A stretch of DNA of 51,236 nucleotides from Yanshouia hominis (GTDB lineage Bacteria > Bacillota > Clostridia > Oscillospirales > Ruminococcaceae): positions 1 through 51,236 of the forward strand of contig JACRTB010000020.1 of NCBI GenBank assembly GCA_014385025.1. The letters run 5' to 3'. The position numbers were made by a program, and so were the translations under genes. Numbering within the stretch: position 1 is the first letter of the stretch; every line of letters begins with the position of its first letter. Of this stretch, positions 1 through 8,110 are shown piece by piece. The notes under the pieces are model-generated. The model was given only the letters and a program-made list of their open reading frames with translations. It was not told where the DNA came from and searched no databases.

Positions 1-113
1 GTCCTGTGTTATACTCTTGCTCATGAAGGATATGGCCCCCTCTCGTCAAGTTGTTGTCTGCAACTCCAACTTTAACCGATGAGGCCTTATCCTTCATCCT
101 TTTTCTTTTTTAA
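1..113 (+). other. Possible structured leader or small RNA ending in a terminator
   Basis: An extended -10 element (TG, one base, TATACT) lies at 8-15, so a transcript could start near base 22. Arms at 23-37 and 83-97 pair with one mismatch and enclose a 45-base loop that holds a small AGTTG/CAACT hairpin. A T-rich tract follows at 98-111. This could be a short independent RNA, or only the tail and terminator of a gene left of the window. I do not recognise it as a known riboswitch. The -35 would lie outside the window. Confidence 0.35.
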
Positions 114-170
114 CTGTCCAACATGTATTGTACCTCTACATCCGGCGGGAAAAGAAATTTCAAAAGATTC

Positions 171-199
171 TTGCAAAGGAATATGGTTTATGCTATCAT
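171..199 (+). promoter_or_regulatory. Promoter for secG-rnr
   Basis: TTGCAA at 171-176, a 17-base spacer and TATCAT at 194-199 form a housekeeping-type promoter about 45 bases ahead of the secG ribosome binding site. A small AGCATG/CATGCT hairpin lies in the untranslated leader. Confidence 0.5.
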
Positions 200-251
200 T
201 ATTTGGTCAAAGCATGCCTGTCATGCTCTCAATGAATCGGAGGTCGGAAAA

Positions 252-494
252 ATGGGAATGTTAGAAATCGTCGGCGGTTTTCTTTTGATCGCTGTTTGCG
301 CCGTTATTATCGTTGCGGTCACCGCGCAGGAGTCGAAGAGCGGGCTGGGTACCATTTCTGGTGAGTCCACGGGCACCTTCTTTGACAAAAACCGCGGCAA
401 AACCAAGGAGGCGATGCTGGTTCGCGCCAGCACTGTTTCGGGGGTTGCGCTTGCGGTCATCACACTGGTTGTGGTGATCGTGTCGACCCACTAA
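252..494 (+). CDS. secG: Preprotein translocase subunit SecG
   Basis: An 80-residue membrane protein, the usual SecG length. It supports the SecYE channel during Sec-dependent export. Two hydrophobic segments (about residues 4-24 and 58-77) flank a polar loop that contains the SecG-typical run AQESKSGLG followed by a Gly/Thr-rich stretch and FFDKNRGKT. The start at 252 is chosen because GGAGG lies at 239-243; an ATG two codons later is also possible. The order secG then rnr is common in Firmicutes. A strong terminator follows at once, so rnr may rely on readthrough. Identification is firm. Confidence 0.93.
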   Translation: MGMLEIVGGFLLIAVCAVIIVAVTAQESKSGLGTISGESTGTFFDKNRGKTKEAMLVRASTVSGVALAVITLVVVIVSTH

Positions 495-510
495 GGACAA
501 ATGGTTTTGA

Positions 511-540
511 AACCCTGCCGCTTGGCAGGGTTTTGTTTTT
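511..540 (+). terminator. Rho-independent terminator after secG
   Basis: The arms AACCCTGCC and GGCAGGGTT enclose a 4-base loop and are followed by a T-rich tract. It lies between secG and the rnr ribosome binding site, so it may attenuate rather than fully stop transcription into rnr. Confidence 0.8.
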
Positions 541-581
541 ATCCGGGAATCTGTAAAAGAAATGTAAATGGGAGGAAATTG

Positions 582-2687
582 ATGTCGGATTTGGAAAACA
601 GGGTGCGGGTGCAGCTGCGCAGGGCGGGGAAAAAGTCCCTCGCGGCGGATGAGCTGAGCCGGCGCGCCGGGGTGGGAAAATCGGAGAAAAAGGAATTCAG
701 CATTCTGCTCTCGAAAATGACCGAACAGGGGGAACTGGTGCGCCAGCAAAACCGCAAAGTGGTTCTGGCGCGCTGTGTCGGCGCAAGGCCCGCAACCATC
801 GTCAAGGTAAAAAAGACCTTTGGCTTTGCGCGGATCGACGATGCGCAGCAGGATGTTTTCGTCCCGGGGCGTCAGCTGATGGGAACGCTGCCCGGAGACC
901 GGGTGATGGTCCGGGTGAGCCGTTCGGAGGGGGAGCTCGATGAGGGGGAGGTCCTCTCGGTCATTGAGCGGGCGGAAAACCGTCTTTCCGGCACCGTGGT
1001 CCGAAACGAATACGGCGAGCTGGAATTTGCCCCGGACAACTCTGCCTTCGCTCCGGTCTATCTCGAGGGGCAGGAGGCCGCCGCCTCGGAGGGAGAAAAA
1101 GCGGTGGCGCTTTTGGTTCAGCACGGCGACAGCCACCGGGACTGCCGCGCGGTGGTGCAGAGCCGTTTCGGTGCGGCGGAGCTTGCAAAAAACTGCTGCG
1201 GCGCAATTCTCGACGCGGCCGGGATTGAGCGGGAATTCTCCGCCGGGGTGCTGCACGAGGCGGAGCAGGCGGCCGCGCAGCCGGCGGAACAGGAGATGGC
1301 GCGCCGGCTCGACCTGCGCGGCGTCCCGATCTTTACCATCGACGGAGCCGATACCAAGGATATCGACGACGCGGTTTCGGTCGAACGCACCGCAAGCGGC
1401 TGGGAACTGGGGGTGCATATTGCCGATGTGAGCTATTATGTCGCACCGAAAAGCCTGCTTGACGAGACGGCATTTTCCCGGGGAACTTCGGTTTATTATG
1501 CCGACTCGGTCATTCCGATGCTGCCTCCCGCCCTTTCCAACGGCGCCTGCTCCCTCAATCCGCGGGAGGACCGGCTTGCTTTTTCGGCCCTCGTTTCGCT
1601 GGATCAGGAGGGGGAAATCCAGAAATTCCGCTTTGAAAAGAGCGTAATCCGCTCGCGGGTCAAGGGCGTTTACAGCGAGATCAACCGGATTTTTCAGGGG
1701 GAGCGGGATGAGGCGCTGCTTGACAAATACCGGGAGGTGTCAGACGAGCTGCCCCTCCTGCGGGAGCTTGCCGGAATTCTCGCGGCCCGGCGCAAAAAAC
1801 GCGGAGCGCTCGACCTCTCCTCGGCGGAGGCAAAGATTTTTGTTGACGAAGAGGGACGCGCCGCCGATATCAAGCCGCGTGTGCAGGGCGAATCGGAGCG
1901 CCTGATCGAGGAAATGATGCTGGTGGCCAATGAGGCGGCCGCCACCCTTGCGCTGGAGAAGCTGCTCCCGTTTGTTTACCGGGTGCATGAGCCGCCCGCT
2001 CCGGAGAAGCTGGCGGTCCTCAAGGAGCTGCTTGACACGGTGGGGATTCCTTCCGGCGCCGTTGCGCCCGGAGTTTTGCCAAAGCAGCTTTCCGCCCTGC
2101 TCTCCCGCGCGAAGGAGGGGCCCTACGCGGTGGCGGTCAACTCCGCGATGCTGCGCGCGATGCAGAAGGCCCGCTACGACGATAAAAACCTTGGCCATTA
2201 TGGATTGGCGCTTGCCAATTATGCTCACTTCACTTCGCCGATCAGACGCTATCCCGACCTTGCAATCCACCGCATTCTCTCGGCGTTCTGCACAGGTGTG
2301 CGCCCGGCCGAAATCAGCCGGCGTTACGCGTCCTTCGCCGCGGCGGCGGCAAAGCAGTCGAGCGCCGCCGAACTTTCCGCAATGGGAGCGGAGCGCGCCT
2401 GTGAGGACTGTTACAAGGCCGAGTATATGCACCGTCATCTGGGCGAGGTCTTTGAAGGGATGATTTCCTCGGCGGCGCCGCACGGCATTTATGTTCAGCT
2501 TGACAATACGGTGGAAGGACTTGTCCGCACCGAGGCGCTTGGGGAAGGAATGCTCTATGACGGAAAAATGCAGTATTGCACCGAAAGCGGCGCGCGCCGC
2601 CTGCGGGTCGGAGACCGGATCCGGGTGAAGGTTGCGGCGGCGACGGTATCTACGGGACGAATCGATTTTGTTCTGGCGGAAGGATAA
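582..2687 (+). CDS. rnr: Ribonuclease R (3'-5' exoribonuclease)
   Basis: A 701-residue RNase II/RNase R family enzyme that degrades structured RNA from the 3' end in the cytoplasm. An N-terminal winged-helix region is followed by cold-shock domains, the RNB catalytic domain and a C-terminal S1 domain. The RNB signature DTKDIDDAVS holds the metal-binding aspartates, and FTSPIRRYPDLAIHR is the conserved RNB motif. The S1 part reads GIYVQLDNTVEGLVR. The start at 582 has GGGAGGAAA eight bases upstream; the frame is open further upstream but runs back through the secG terminator. In many Firmicutes smpB follows, but here the next gene is unrelated. Confidence 0.95.
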   Translation: MSDLENRVRVQLRRAGKKSLAADELSRRAGVGKSEKKEFSILLSKMTEQGELVRQQNRKVVLARCVGARPATIVKVKKTFGFARIDDAQQDVFVPGRQLMGTLPGDRVMVRVSRSEGELDEGEVLSVIERAENRLSGTVVRNEYGELEFAPDNSAFAPVYLEGQEAAASEGEKAVALLVQHGDSHRDCRAVVQSRFGAAELAKNCCGAILDAAGIEREFSAGVLHEAEQAAAQPAEQEMARRLDLRGVPIFTIDGADTKDIDDAVSVERTASGWELGVHIADVSYYVAPKSLLDETAFSRGTSVYYADSVIPMLPPALSNGACSLNPREDRLAFSALVSLDQEGEIQKFRFEKSVIRSRVKGVYSEINRIFQGERDEALLDKYREVSDELPLLRELAGILAARRKKRGALDLSSAEAKIFVDEEGRAADIKPRVQGESERLIEEMMLVANEAAATLALEKLLPFVYRVHEPPAPEKLAVLKELLDTVGIPSGAVAPGVLPKQLSALLSRAKEGPYAVAVNSAMLRAMQKARYDDKNLGHYGLALANYAHFTSPIRRYPDLAIHRILSAFCTGVRPAEISRRYASFAAAAAKQSSAAELSAMGAERACEDCYKAEYMHRHLGEVFEGMISSAAPHGIYVQLDNTVEGLVRTEALGEGMLYDGKMQYCTESGARRLRVGDRIRVKVAAATVSTGRIDFVLAEG

Positions 2688-2790
2688 CAAAGCACATCTT
2701 TAAGCGGACCGGCCGCGAAGAAATCGTTTTGCGCCGGAGGAAGGATGGAAAGGCCCATGGCACTGCCGGAACGGTATATTTTCCGAAATG

Positions 2791-3024
2791 TCACCGGGCG
2801 TCGCTCAAAACGGTATTTTCCTCCTCCCGGCCGGCGGATACGCAGGAGGAACCGTCGCCCTGCGGCAGCAGGGATGCGCGGGTTGAGATGGCCTGCGCGG
2901 CTGCAAAGAGCAGATTGGCGACGATGTTCTGGTCATTGGCCGACAGTTCATCGGTGATGGAAAGGCCGATGACGATGGCGGCCAGCGTCATGCCGGTAGC
3001 GGATGCGCTGCCCTCCTGCGACAT
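2791..3024 (-). CDS. Small conserved protein, DUF6774-like
   Basis: A 77-residue protein of unknown function. Its central part, with an Ala-rich hydrophobic helix, LSITDELSANDQ and a second helix ending in an AAAQAISTRASL stretch, recalls the short clostridial proteins now placed in DUF6774 (from memory, not searched). The start has GGGAGGG about seven bases upstream on the minus strand, which supports a real gene. It converges with rnr and diverges from the phosphopantetheinyl transferase. No catalytic motif is visible. The C-terminal 20 residues are polar and probably disordered. Confidence 0.6.
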   Translation of the reverse strand: MSQEGSASATGMTLAAIVIGLSITDELSANDQNIVANLLFAAAQAISTRASLLPQGDGSSCVSAGREEENTVLSDAR

Positions 3025-3120
3025 GTTCCACCCTCCCGCGTTTATTTCCTTCCTCTATTCTATGCGGCCGTCTCCCGGGGCGGGAACGCCGGGAATCATT
3101 ACAACGAAAGAGGGGTCAGA

Positions 3121-3702
3121 ATGCTGCTGTGCTGCCGACTGCAATATGATGGCGCGCTCCTTCAAAGGGCCGGAGCGGCGAGCCTGCCCGCACGCCGGGA
3201 AAAGGCGGAGCGAATCCGTTCCGTGCGGGGTCGGGCCGCAAGTCTGGCGGCAGGCCTTCTGCTGCGGCATGGGCTGTTTCTCTGCGGACTTGGAGAGGAT
3301 CAGATTCGCACCGGTCCGGAGGGGAAGCCGTTTCTTGCTGGGAACCCGGCCTTTGTCAGCCTGTCGCACAGCGGAGATTATGCCGCCTGTGCGATTGCCC
3401 CGGTTCCGGTGGGGGTGGATATCCAGCGGATTGTGCCGGTCAGCGCGCGGGCAGTCCGGCGTTTCTGCACCGCCGGAGAGCTTGCCTGGCTGGAACGGCA
3501 GCCGGACCCGCGGCGCGCGGCCATCGCGCTCTGGACCCTGAAGGAAAGCTATCTCAAAGCGTCCGGCGAGCTGACCGAAGCGGTATTCGCGGCCGAATTT
3601 CAGATAGGGACCGGAGACGAAGCAGCCGGGCCCGGCGGGTGGCGTTTTTCTATTGACAGCCGGATTGAGGGATATCTGCTCGCACTCTGTGAAAAAGACT
3701 AA
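3121..3702 (+). CDS. 4'-phosphopantetheinyl transferase (Sfp-type)
   Basis: A 193-residue enzyme that moves phosphopantetheine from CoA to a serine of a carrier protein. Family landmarks are KPFL followed by FVSLSHSGDYA (residues 70-88), the metal-binding GVDIQRI with Asp100, and LWTLKESYLKASGE with Glu142 and Lys146. The second acidic position of the usual D-x-E motif is Gln102 here. It is a little shorter than Sfp. An AGAGGGG site precedes the ATG. No polyketide or peptide synthetase lies in the window, so its carrier-protein partner is elsewhere; it may serve fatty-acid ACP. A long convergent terminator follows. Confidence 0.88.
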   Translation: MLLCCRLQYDGALLQRAGAASLPARREKAERIRSVRGRAASLAAGLLLRHGLFLCGLGEDQIRTGPEGKPFLAGNPAFVSLSHSGDYAACAIAPVPVGVDIQRIVPVSARAVRRFCTAGELAWLERQPDPRRAAIALWTLKESYLKASGELTEAVFAAEFQIGTGDEAAGPGGWRFSIDSRIEGYLLALCEKD

Positions 3703-3746
3703 GCAAGCGGGCAGCGTGATTTTTCACGCTGCCCGCTTGCTTAGTC
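3697..3746. terminator. Convergent terminator with 23-base perfect arms
   Basis: Arms at 3697-3719 and 3724-3746 are exact inverted repeats around a TTTT loop. They overlap the stop codon of the phosphopantetheinyl transferase and face the anti-sigma gene. A decayed copy of the right arm lies at 3784-3811, where 24 of 28 bases match; it overlaps the end of the anti-sigma gene. Confidence 0.75.
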
Positions 3747-3807
3747 CGGATTTTGGGAGATATCAAAACCGAGCTGGAGGAGGTGGTTTTTCACGCCGGC
3801 CGCTTGT

Positions 3808-4425
3808 TCAGTCCTGTGCCTCCAAAAGCAGGTCCGGAATCGAAAGAACCTCGCTCTTATCCCGAAAGCGCAGCACCACGCTTTGCGGCAGGGGAATGGG
3901 ATTCCCATCCTGATCCCTTGTATGCAGTCCCCAGGAGTAGCGTTCCGGATTGCTTCCCCGGTCGTCGAGCGGGAAGGGGAGGCACTCGCGAAATTCGATG
4001 CTCCAGGCGCCGCCCGGACTTTCCAAACGGCTGACCGCATGGAGGATTCCTCCGTCCCTGAGCGTAAAATCGAGGGTGAGAATGCCGTTTTGCACGGAGG
4101 CTTCCATGCTCACGCTGCCGGAATCCACCTGCCATCCAACTCCGCAGAGGAAGAAGGCGCAGCCCGCCGCCAGTGTGCAGGCGAGGATGGCGGCAAGCAC
4201 CGCCAGAACCATCCGCCGCCGCAGCTTTCGAAAAGGGCGGATCGTGTCGGGACAGAGAGGCGGAAGGGGGGCCTCGATGCGGGCCTTCATTCCCTCGGCG
4301 GCCTCCCGGCAGGCGGGGCAGCTCGCGAGATGCTCCCCGACTTCCCGGCGGCTCTCCTCGCTGGCCAGTCCGTCGAGACAGAGCGGGAGTAAATCCCGGA
4401 TGATTTCACATTTCATGACGGCCAT
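3808..4425 (-). CDS. Zinc-finger anti-sigma factor (membrane-anchored)
   Basis: A 205-residue protein that most likely holds the adjacent ECF sigma factor inactive. The N-terminal anti-sigma domain has the HxxxCxxC zinc motif (His32, Cys36, Cys39) with an earlier Cys. A basic stretch (residues 64-71) leads into one transmembrane helix at about 72-95. The remaining 110 residues would be extracytoplasmic, are beta-rich in appearance, and could be the sensor; I do not recognise a domain there. The gene overlaps the sigma gene by 13 bases, so the two are translationally coupled. The signal sensed cannot be read from the sequence. Confidence 0.85.
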   Translation of the reverse strand: MAVMKCEIIRDLLPLCLDGLASEESRREVGEHLASCPACREAAEGMKARIEAPLPPLCPDTIRPFRKLRRRMVLAVLAAILACTLAAGCAFFLCGVGWQVDSGSVSMEASVQNGILTLDFTLRDGGILHAVSRLESPGGAWSIEFRECLPFPLDDRGSNPERYSWGLHTRDQDGNPIPLPQSVVLRFRDKSEVLSIPDLLLEAQD

Positions 4426-4895
4426 CCTTTCATCAGCTTTTGCTTTGCGCGGTAAAATGTCACCCGCGCCCAGTTTTCGTTTTTTTGAAACACTTCGCCG
4501 ATTTCCCGAAACGAAAACGCTCCGGTGATTCGCAGAAGCACCACCTCCCGGGCGGTTTCATCAAGCTCGAGCACCGCTCTCATCAGCCGTACCTTGTCCT
4601 GTGAGGACTCAAACGCTTCTTCGGGGCCGGGAGAAGGGTCGGCAAGCGTTTCGGGAAGCCCGGCGCCGGGGCGGCGGGAACGGCGTTCCAGTTCCTGATA
4701 CCAGAGATGCCGGGCGATCTGGCAGAGCCAGGTTGAAACTTTGCAGCTTCCGTCATACCGACCCGCGCTTCTGACGGCCTGATAGAAGGTTTCCTGAGTC
4801 AGTTCCCTTGCGGTTTCCGCATCCCGGCAGAGGCTGAAGAGAAAGCGGCAGATCAACTCCGCGTATTGGCGGTAGACGCCATCCATTTCAAGCAT
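4413..4895 (-). CDS. ECF-type RNA polymerase sigma factor
   Basis: A 160-residue sigma-70 family protein with only regions 2 and 4. Region 2 reads LTQETFYQAVR and the -10-binding part contains STWLCQIARHLW. Region 4 includes VVLLRITGAFSFREIG and ends with a helix-turn-helix containing ARVTFYRAKQKL. The start at 4895 is chosen because AAGGAGG lies eight bases upstream; the reading frame extends further but without a ribosome binding site. The gene is followed, with overlap, by its likely anti-sigma factor. No matching ECF promoter or regulon could be identified inside the window. Confidence 0.88.
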   Translation of the reverse strand: MLEMDGVYRQYAELICRFLFSLCRDAETARELTQETFYQAVRSAGRYDGSCKVSTWLCQIARHLWYQELERRSRRPGAGLPETLADPSPGPEEAFESSQDKVRLMRAVLELDETAREVVLLRITGAFSFREIGEVFQKNENWARVTFYRAKQKLMKGWPS

Positions 4896-4950
4896 CCTGT
4901 TATCCTCCTTCCTCCCTTTGATCGGGAAACCGGCTGTTTTGTTACACAAT

Positions 4951-4979
4951 AAAAAAGAAAAAGGCCCAAAGGGCCTTTT
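4951..4979 (-). terminator. Terminator for the MBL hydrolase gene
   Basis: AAAAGGCCC and GGGCCTTTT pair around an AAA loop. Read on the minus strand the hairpin is followed by a T-rich tract. It overlaps the stop codon of the MBL gene. Confidence 0.8.
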
Positions 4980-5865
4980 ATATGTGGCCGGCCCCGCGCA
5001 GTTCGCGCAGGGTGACGCGGATGGTCGCTTCCGCATTGATCCGAAACGCTTCCATCGGCTGGAGATCAGCGCATTTTTCGTCATGGTAGACTTCCTCGTA
5101 GCGGCGCAGCATCTCCGGCAGGGAAAGTCCGGCGTCGTGCCATCTGAGAATCCGCTCGGCACATCCGGAGGCGACCTCACGGGAACGCGGCAGAAAGGAG
5201 GCGCTTCCCGCCTCGTCGAGCATCCGGGAGTGGGTGAGGATGAGCCGCCGGGGAAGCAGGGCAGACATCCGCCCGATGGAATCGAGAGTATCCTGATAGC
5301 CGCTCAGATAACAGGGCTGGATCGCGCCGTCCGACCGCCCGTCCCAGAAGCCGAGCGTTTCACAGAGCCAGAGAACCCCCTCCCCGGGGAAATCCACCGA
5401 GAGGGAATCACGGGTGTGGCCGGGGGTGAAGAGGATTCGGGCGCAGCTTCGGCCGAAGGGAATTTCCTGTCCGTCGGCGCAGGGGGTGCAGGAGGAAAAG
5501 CTCTCTTCGGGAAGAAAACCTCTTTCGGCGTCTCCGGTGTAGAGGGTGGCCGCATTGCGGCAGAGCGCGCGGATTGCGCTGCGCGCCCCGGGACGGGCGA
5601 AGTTTTGAATCGCCGCCGGGTGGGCGAGCACCGGAACGCCGGGGAAAGTCCTGTGGAGCCACCAAAGGCCGGTGGTATGGTCATAGTGGGAATGGGAGAG
5701 AAGAATGGCGCAAAGCCGGTGGCCCCGCAGGGCACGCTCTGCGATTGCGGCGGTTTCTTCGCCGCAGAAGGAGATGGACGCATCGATCAGGATGGCGTCC
5801 TCCCCGCTGCAGAGCAGATGGCAGTTGCCGGAGGGGTGGGCGCTGACCGGTTGAAAGGTGAGCAT
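4978..5865 (-). CDS. MBL-fold metallo-hydrolase
   Basis: A 295-residue metallo-beta-lactamase superfamily protein. The metal site HSHYDH is at residues 58-63, a second ligand motif FTPGHTRDSL follows near residue 150, and LTHSR lies in the C-terminal half. This set is typical of glyoxalase II-like hydrolases, but the substrate cannot be assigned. The start at 5865 has GGAGG nine bases upstream; the frame is open for 21 more codons without a ribosome binding site. The gene is a single unit with its own terminator, and its product is probably cytoplasmic because no signal peptide is seen. Confidence 0.85.
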   Translation of the reverse strand: MLTFQPVSAHPSGNCHLLCSGEDAILIDASISFCGEETAAIAERALRGHRLCAILLSHSHYDHTTGLWWLHRTFPGVPVLAHPAAIQNFARPGARSAIRALCRNAATLYTGDAERGFLPEESFSSCTPCADGQEIPFGRSCARILFTPGHTRDSLSVDFPGEGVLWLCETLGFWDGRSDGAIQPCYLSGYQDTLDSIGRMSALLPRRLILTHSRMLDEAGSASFLPRSREVASGCAERILRWHDAGLSLPEMLRRYEEVYHDEKCADLQPMEAFRINAEATIRVTLRELRGAGHI

Positions 5866-5961
5866 AGGGGGAAGCCTCCAAAGATTGATTTCCCGGCCAT
5901 CATACCAGAAATGGGGGGAGCCGGTCAAGCACGGAGGGGAGGGCGTCCTTCCCTCCGGCGT

Positions 5962-5995
5962 AAAAATGCCCCGCTGTCCAAAAAACAGCGGGGCA
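5962..5995 (-). terminator. Terminator after the paaK-ACT operon
   Basis: Eleven-base perfect arms TGCCCCGCTGT and ACAGCGGGGCA enclose a 7-base loop. On the minus strand a run of T follows, 15 bases after the ACT gene stop. Confidence 0.85.
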
Positions 5996-6009
5996 TTGCG
6001 CCGGTGGAA

Positions 6010-6438
6010 TCAGCGGTAATATTTGTCGCCGCTCAAAAAGCTGTATCCGGCGGAGGCGAGGGCCTTGACCGCCTTCTCGTCGTTGTCAACCCGCAGAATC
6101 ACATGCGCGTCATCGTTGGAATGGCTGATAAACGCATAGCAATATTCAACCGAAACTCCCGACTCATGCAGTGCTCCGAGAGCGCCGCAAAGTCCGCCGG
6201 GGGAATCGGGCAGCCGCACGCCGATGACATTGGTGATGGTTACGGTGAGTCCCGCGCCGCGCAGCGCCACCTTGGCCTTGTCGGGATCGTCCACGATCAG
6301 GCGAAGAATTCCGAAATCGGTGGTATCCGCGATGGTCAGTGCGCGGATATCCACACCGGCGTCACGCAGCACGCCGGTGATCTCAAAGAGGCGTCCGGGG
6401 CGGTTCTCCACAAAGACCGAGATCTGTTTAATCAACAC
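6010..6438 (-). CDS. ACT-domain protein (amino-acid binding)
   Basis: A 142-residue protein built of two ACT domains. The first begins QISVFVENRPGRLFEITGVL, and the second begins near VIGVRLPDSPGGL, followed by ISHSNDDAHVILRVDN. Stand-alone double ACT proteins bind amino acids and are often encoded beside phenylacetate-CoA ligase, as here; the role is probably regulatory. The start is GTG at 6438, with GGAGGG six bases upstream. It lies 39 bases after the ligase gene and shares its transcript and terminator. Confidence 0.88.
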   Translation of the reverse strand: MLIKQISVFVENRPGRLFEITGVLRDAGVDIRALTIADTTDFGILRLIVDDPDKAKVALRGAGLTVTITNVIGVRLPDSPGGLCGALGALHESGVSVEYCYAFISHSNDDAHVILRVDNDEKAVKALASAGYSFLSGDKYYR

Positions 6439-6477
6439 AAAAATCCCTCCTCAATTTGCAGACGGTAAAACGAATGC

Positions 6478-7782
6478 TCACTGCTCCGGCTGGTTGCGCA
6501 GGTCAACGACACGCTTGGCTTTGCCCTGGAACCGCTCGATGGTGTTGGGATTGACCAGCGTGACCGCGCAGTCGAGGCCAAGCACCGTCTTGAGACGTGC
6601 GCGGATGTCGTTGCGCAGTGCCTGAAGCTGGCGGAAGTCTTCGAGGAGGCTTCCGTCGATGAGCTCAATCTGTACCTCCAGTGTATCAAGAAAATTCTTT
6701 CTGCGCAAGATCAAAAGATAATGCGGCCCAACCTGATCAACGCCAAGCAGCACGCTCTCGATCTGGGACGGGAAGACGTTGACGCCCTTGATGATCATCA
6801 TATCATCGCTGCGGCCCTGCACCTTTTCCATCCGGACATGGGTGCGCCCGCAGGCACAGGGGGAGTAGTCGAGGCGGGTGATGTCGCCGGTGCGGTAGCG
6901 CAGAAGGGGAAGCGCCTCTTTAAAGAGCGGGGTGACAACCAGCTCGCCGGTGGAACCCGCGGGCAGCACCTCGCCGGTTTCGGGATCGATGATCTCCGGG
7001 ATAAAGTGATCCTCCCAGACATGCAGTCCGCAGCGGTATTCACATTCTCCCGAAACGCCGGGGCCGGTCAGCTCGCTCATCCCGTAGTTGTCGGTGGCGA
7101 TGATGCCGAAGTTTTCCTCAATCTTCTGGCGCATTTCAGGGGTGCAGCCCTCCGCGCCGAAAAAGCCGATCCGCAGCTTGAGATTGCCGATGATTCCCTT
7201 TTGTGCGGCAACCTCACTTAAGTAAAGCGCATAGGAAGGGGTGGCGATCAGTACCGTAACCCCGAGATCCTGCATCAGCATCAGCTGCTTTTCGGTGTTG
7301 CCCGCCGACATCGGAATGACGGCGCAGCCGAGCTTTTCCAGTCCCTGATGCAGTCCGAGCGCGCCGGTGAAAAGTCCGTAGCCGAAAGCGATCTGCGCCA
7401 CGTCATCGGGGGTTGCGCCGCCCGCGCAGACGACGCGGGTGACGCAGTCGCTCCAGATATCGAGGTCATGCCGGGTGTAGGCAACCATGGTCGGCTTGCC
7501 GGTGGTGCCGGAGGAACCGTGAATCCGCACCACGTCGCGCATCGGGCAGGCGAGAAGCTTGAACGGGTAATTCTCCCGCAGGGCCGCCTTTTTGGTCATC
7601 GGCAATTTTTTGAGGTCGTCAAGGCTCCTGATATCCTCGGGGAGAATGCCCTGCTCCTTGAATATCTTCTGGTAATAAGGCACGTTGTGATAGCAGCGCG
7701 CCACCGTCTCCTTGAGTTTTTTCAGCTGGAGATCGGCGAGCTGATCTCTGCTCATCGTCTCGAGTTCCTTTTGCCAGAACAT
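6478..7782 (-). CDS. paaK: Phenylacetate-CoA ligase
   Basis: A 434-residue adenylate-forming enzyme that makes aryl-acetyl-CoA from the acid, ATP and CoA. The ATP-binding motif HGSSGTTGKPTMV is near residue 90, YGMSELTGPG near 234, and YRTGDIT near 300. A Cys-rich turn (SPCACGRTH) typical of PaaK follows, then the C-terminal domain with GRSDDMMIIKGVNVFPSQ. In anaerobes the enzyme is usually found with indolepyruvate:ferredoxin oxidoreductase and works on aryl acids from aromatic amino acids; no such oxidoreductase is in this window. The start is ATG with GGGAG 12 bases upstream. Confidence 0.94.
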   Translation of the reverse strand: MFWQKELETMSRDQLADLQLKKLKETVARCYHNVPYYQKIFKEQGILPEDIRSLDDLKKLPMTKKAALRENYPFKLLACPMRDVVRIHGSSGTTGKPTMVAYTRHDLDIWSDCVTRVVCAGGATPDDVAQIAFGYGLFTGALGLHQGLEKLGCAVIPMSAGNTEKQLMLMQDLGVTVLIATPSYALYLSEVAAQKGIIGNLKLRIGFFGAEGCTPEMRQKIEENFGIIATDNYGMSELTGPGVSGECEYRCGLHVWEDHFIPEIIDPETGEVLPAGSTGELVVTPLFKEALPLLRYRTGDITRLDYSPCACGRTHVRMEKVQGRSDDMMIIKGVNVFPSQIESVLLGVDQVGPHYLLILRRKNFLDTLEVQIELIDGSLLEDFRQLQALRNDIRARLKTVLGLDCAVTLVNPNTIERFQGKAKRVVDLRNQPEQ

Positions 7783-7838
7783 TTTTGCACACGCTCCCTG
7801 TTTTTTAATTTATTTTCGTGATTTCCATCGTTAAAGCA

Positions 7839-7867
7839 ATTCTAACACAGAAAATTTCATTTTTCAA
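7839..7867 (-). promoter_or_regulatory. Promoter for paaK-ACT
   Basis: On the minus strand TTGAAA (7862-7867), a 17-base spacer and TAGAAT (7839-7844) lie about 55 bases ahead of paaK. The intergenic stretch 7783-8110 is AT-rich and also holds the divergent promoter of the dehydrogenase; nothing else was seen in it. Confidence 0.55.
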
Positions 7868-8039
7868 TCTTAATTTTATTTGCATGACAGATCCGACAAA
7901 CTTGCAAAAAATATTGCGCGGGCCCTGAATGCTTCGAGAAATATGCATGTAAAATTCTTGTCCATTCATATTCCCGATTGTCAAAAAATAGACGGGTCGT
8001 GGAAGTGGGAAACCGCATCAGAATCAGAAATATCACCAC

Positions 8040-8068
8040 TTGACGGATGGGAGAAATTGGGGTATGAT
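8040..8068 (+). promoter_or_regulatory. Promoter for the D-2-hydroxyacid dehydrogenase
   Basis: TTGACG at 8040-8045, a 17-base spacer and TATGAT at 8063-8068 stand about 40 bases ahead of the start codon at 8111. Confidence 0.6.
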
Positions 8069-8110
8069 GAACCAGTAACCCAAGGATTTTATTATGTGGA
8101 GGGAATTTTC

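Noticed and set aside
261-1418. Long minus-strand open frame
   Set aside because: It is antisense to secG and RNase R, spans the secG terminator, and has a His/Arg/Pro-rich composition typical of the shadow of a GC-rich gene.
2745-2957. 70-codon plus-strand frame with a good ribosome binding site
   Set aside because: GGAGGAAGG precedes the ATG, but the product is an Arg/Pro-rich sequence antisense to the better supported gene at 2791-3024.
4918-6468. 516-codon plus-strand open frame
   Set aside because: It runs opposite to the sigma, MBL and ACT genes and through two terminators; it has no family motif.
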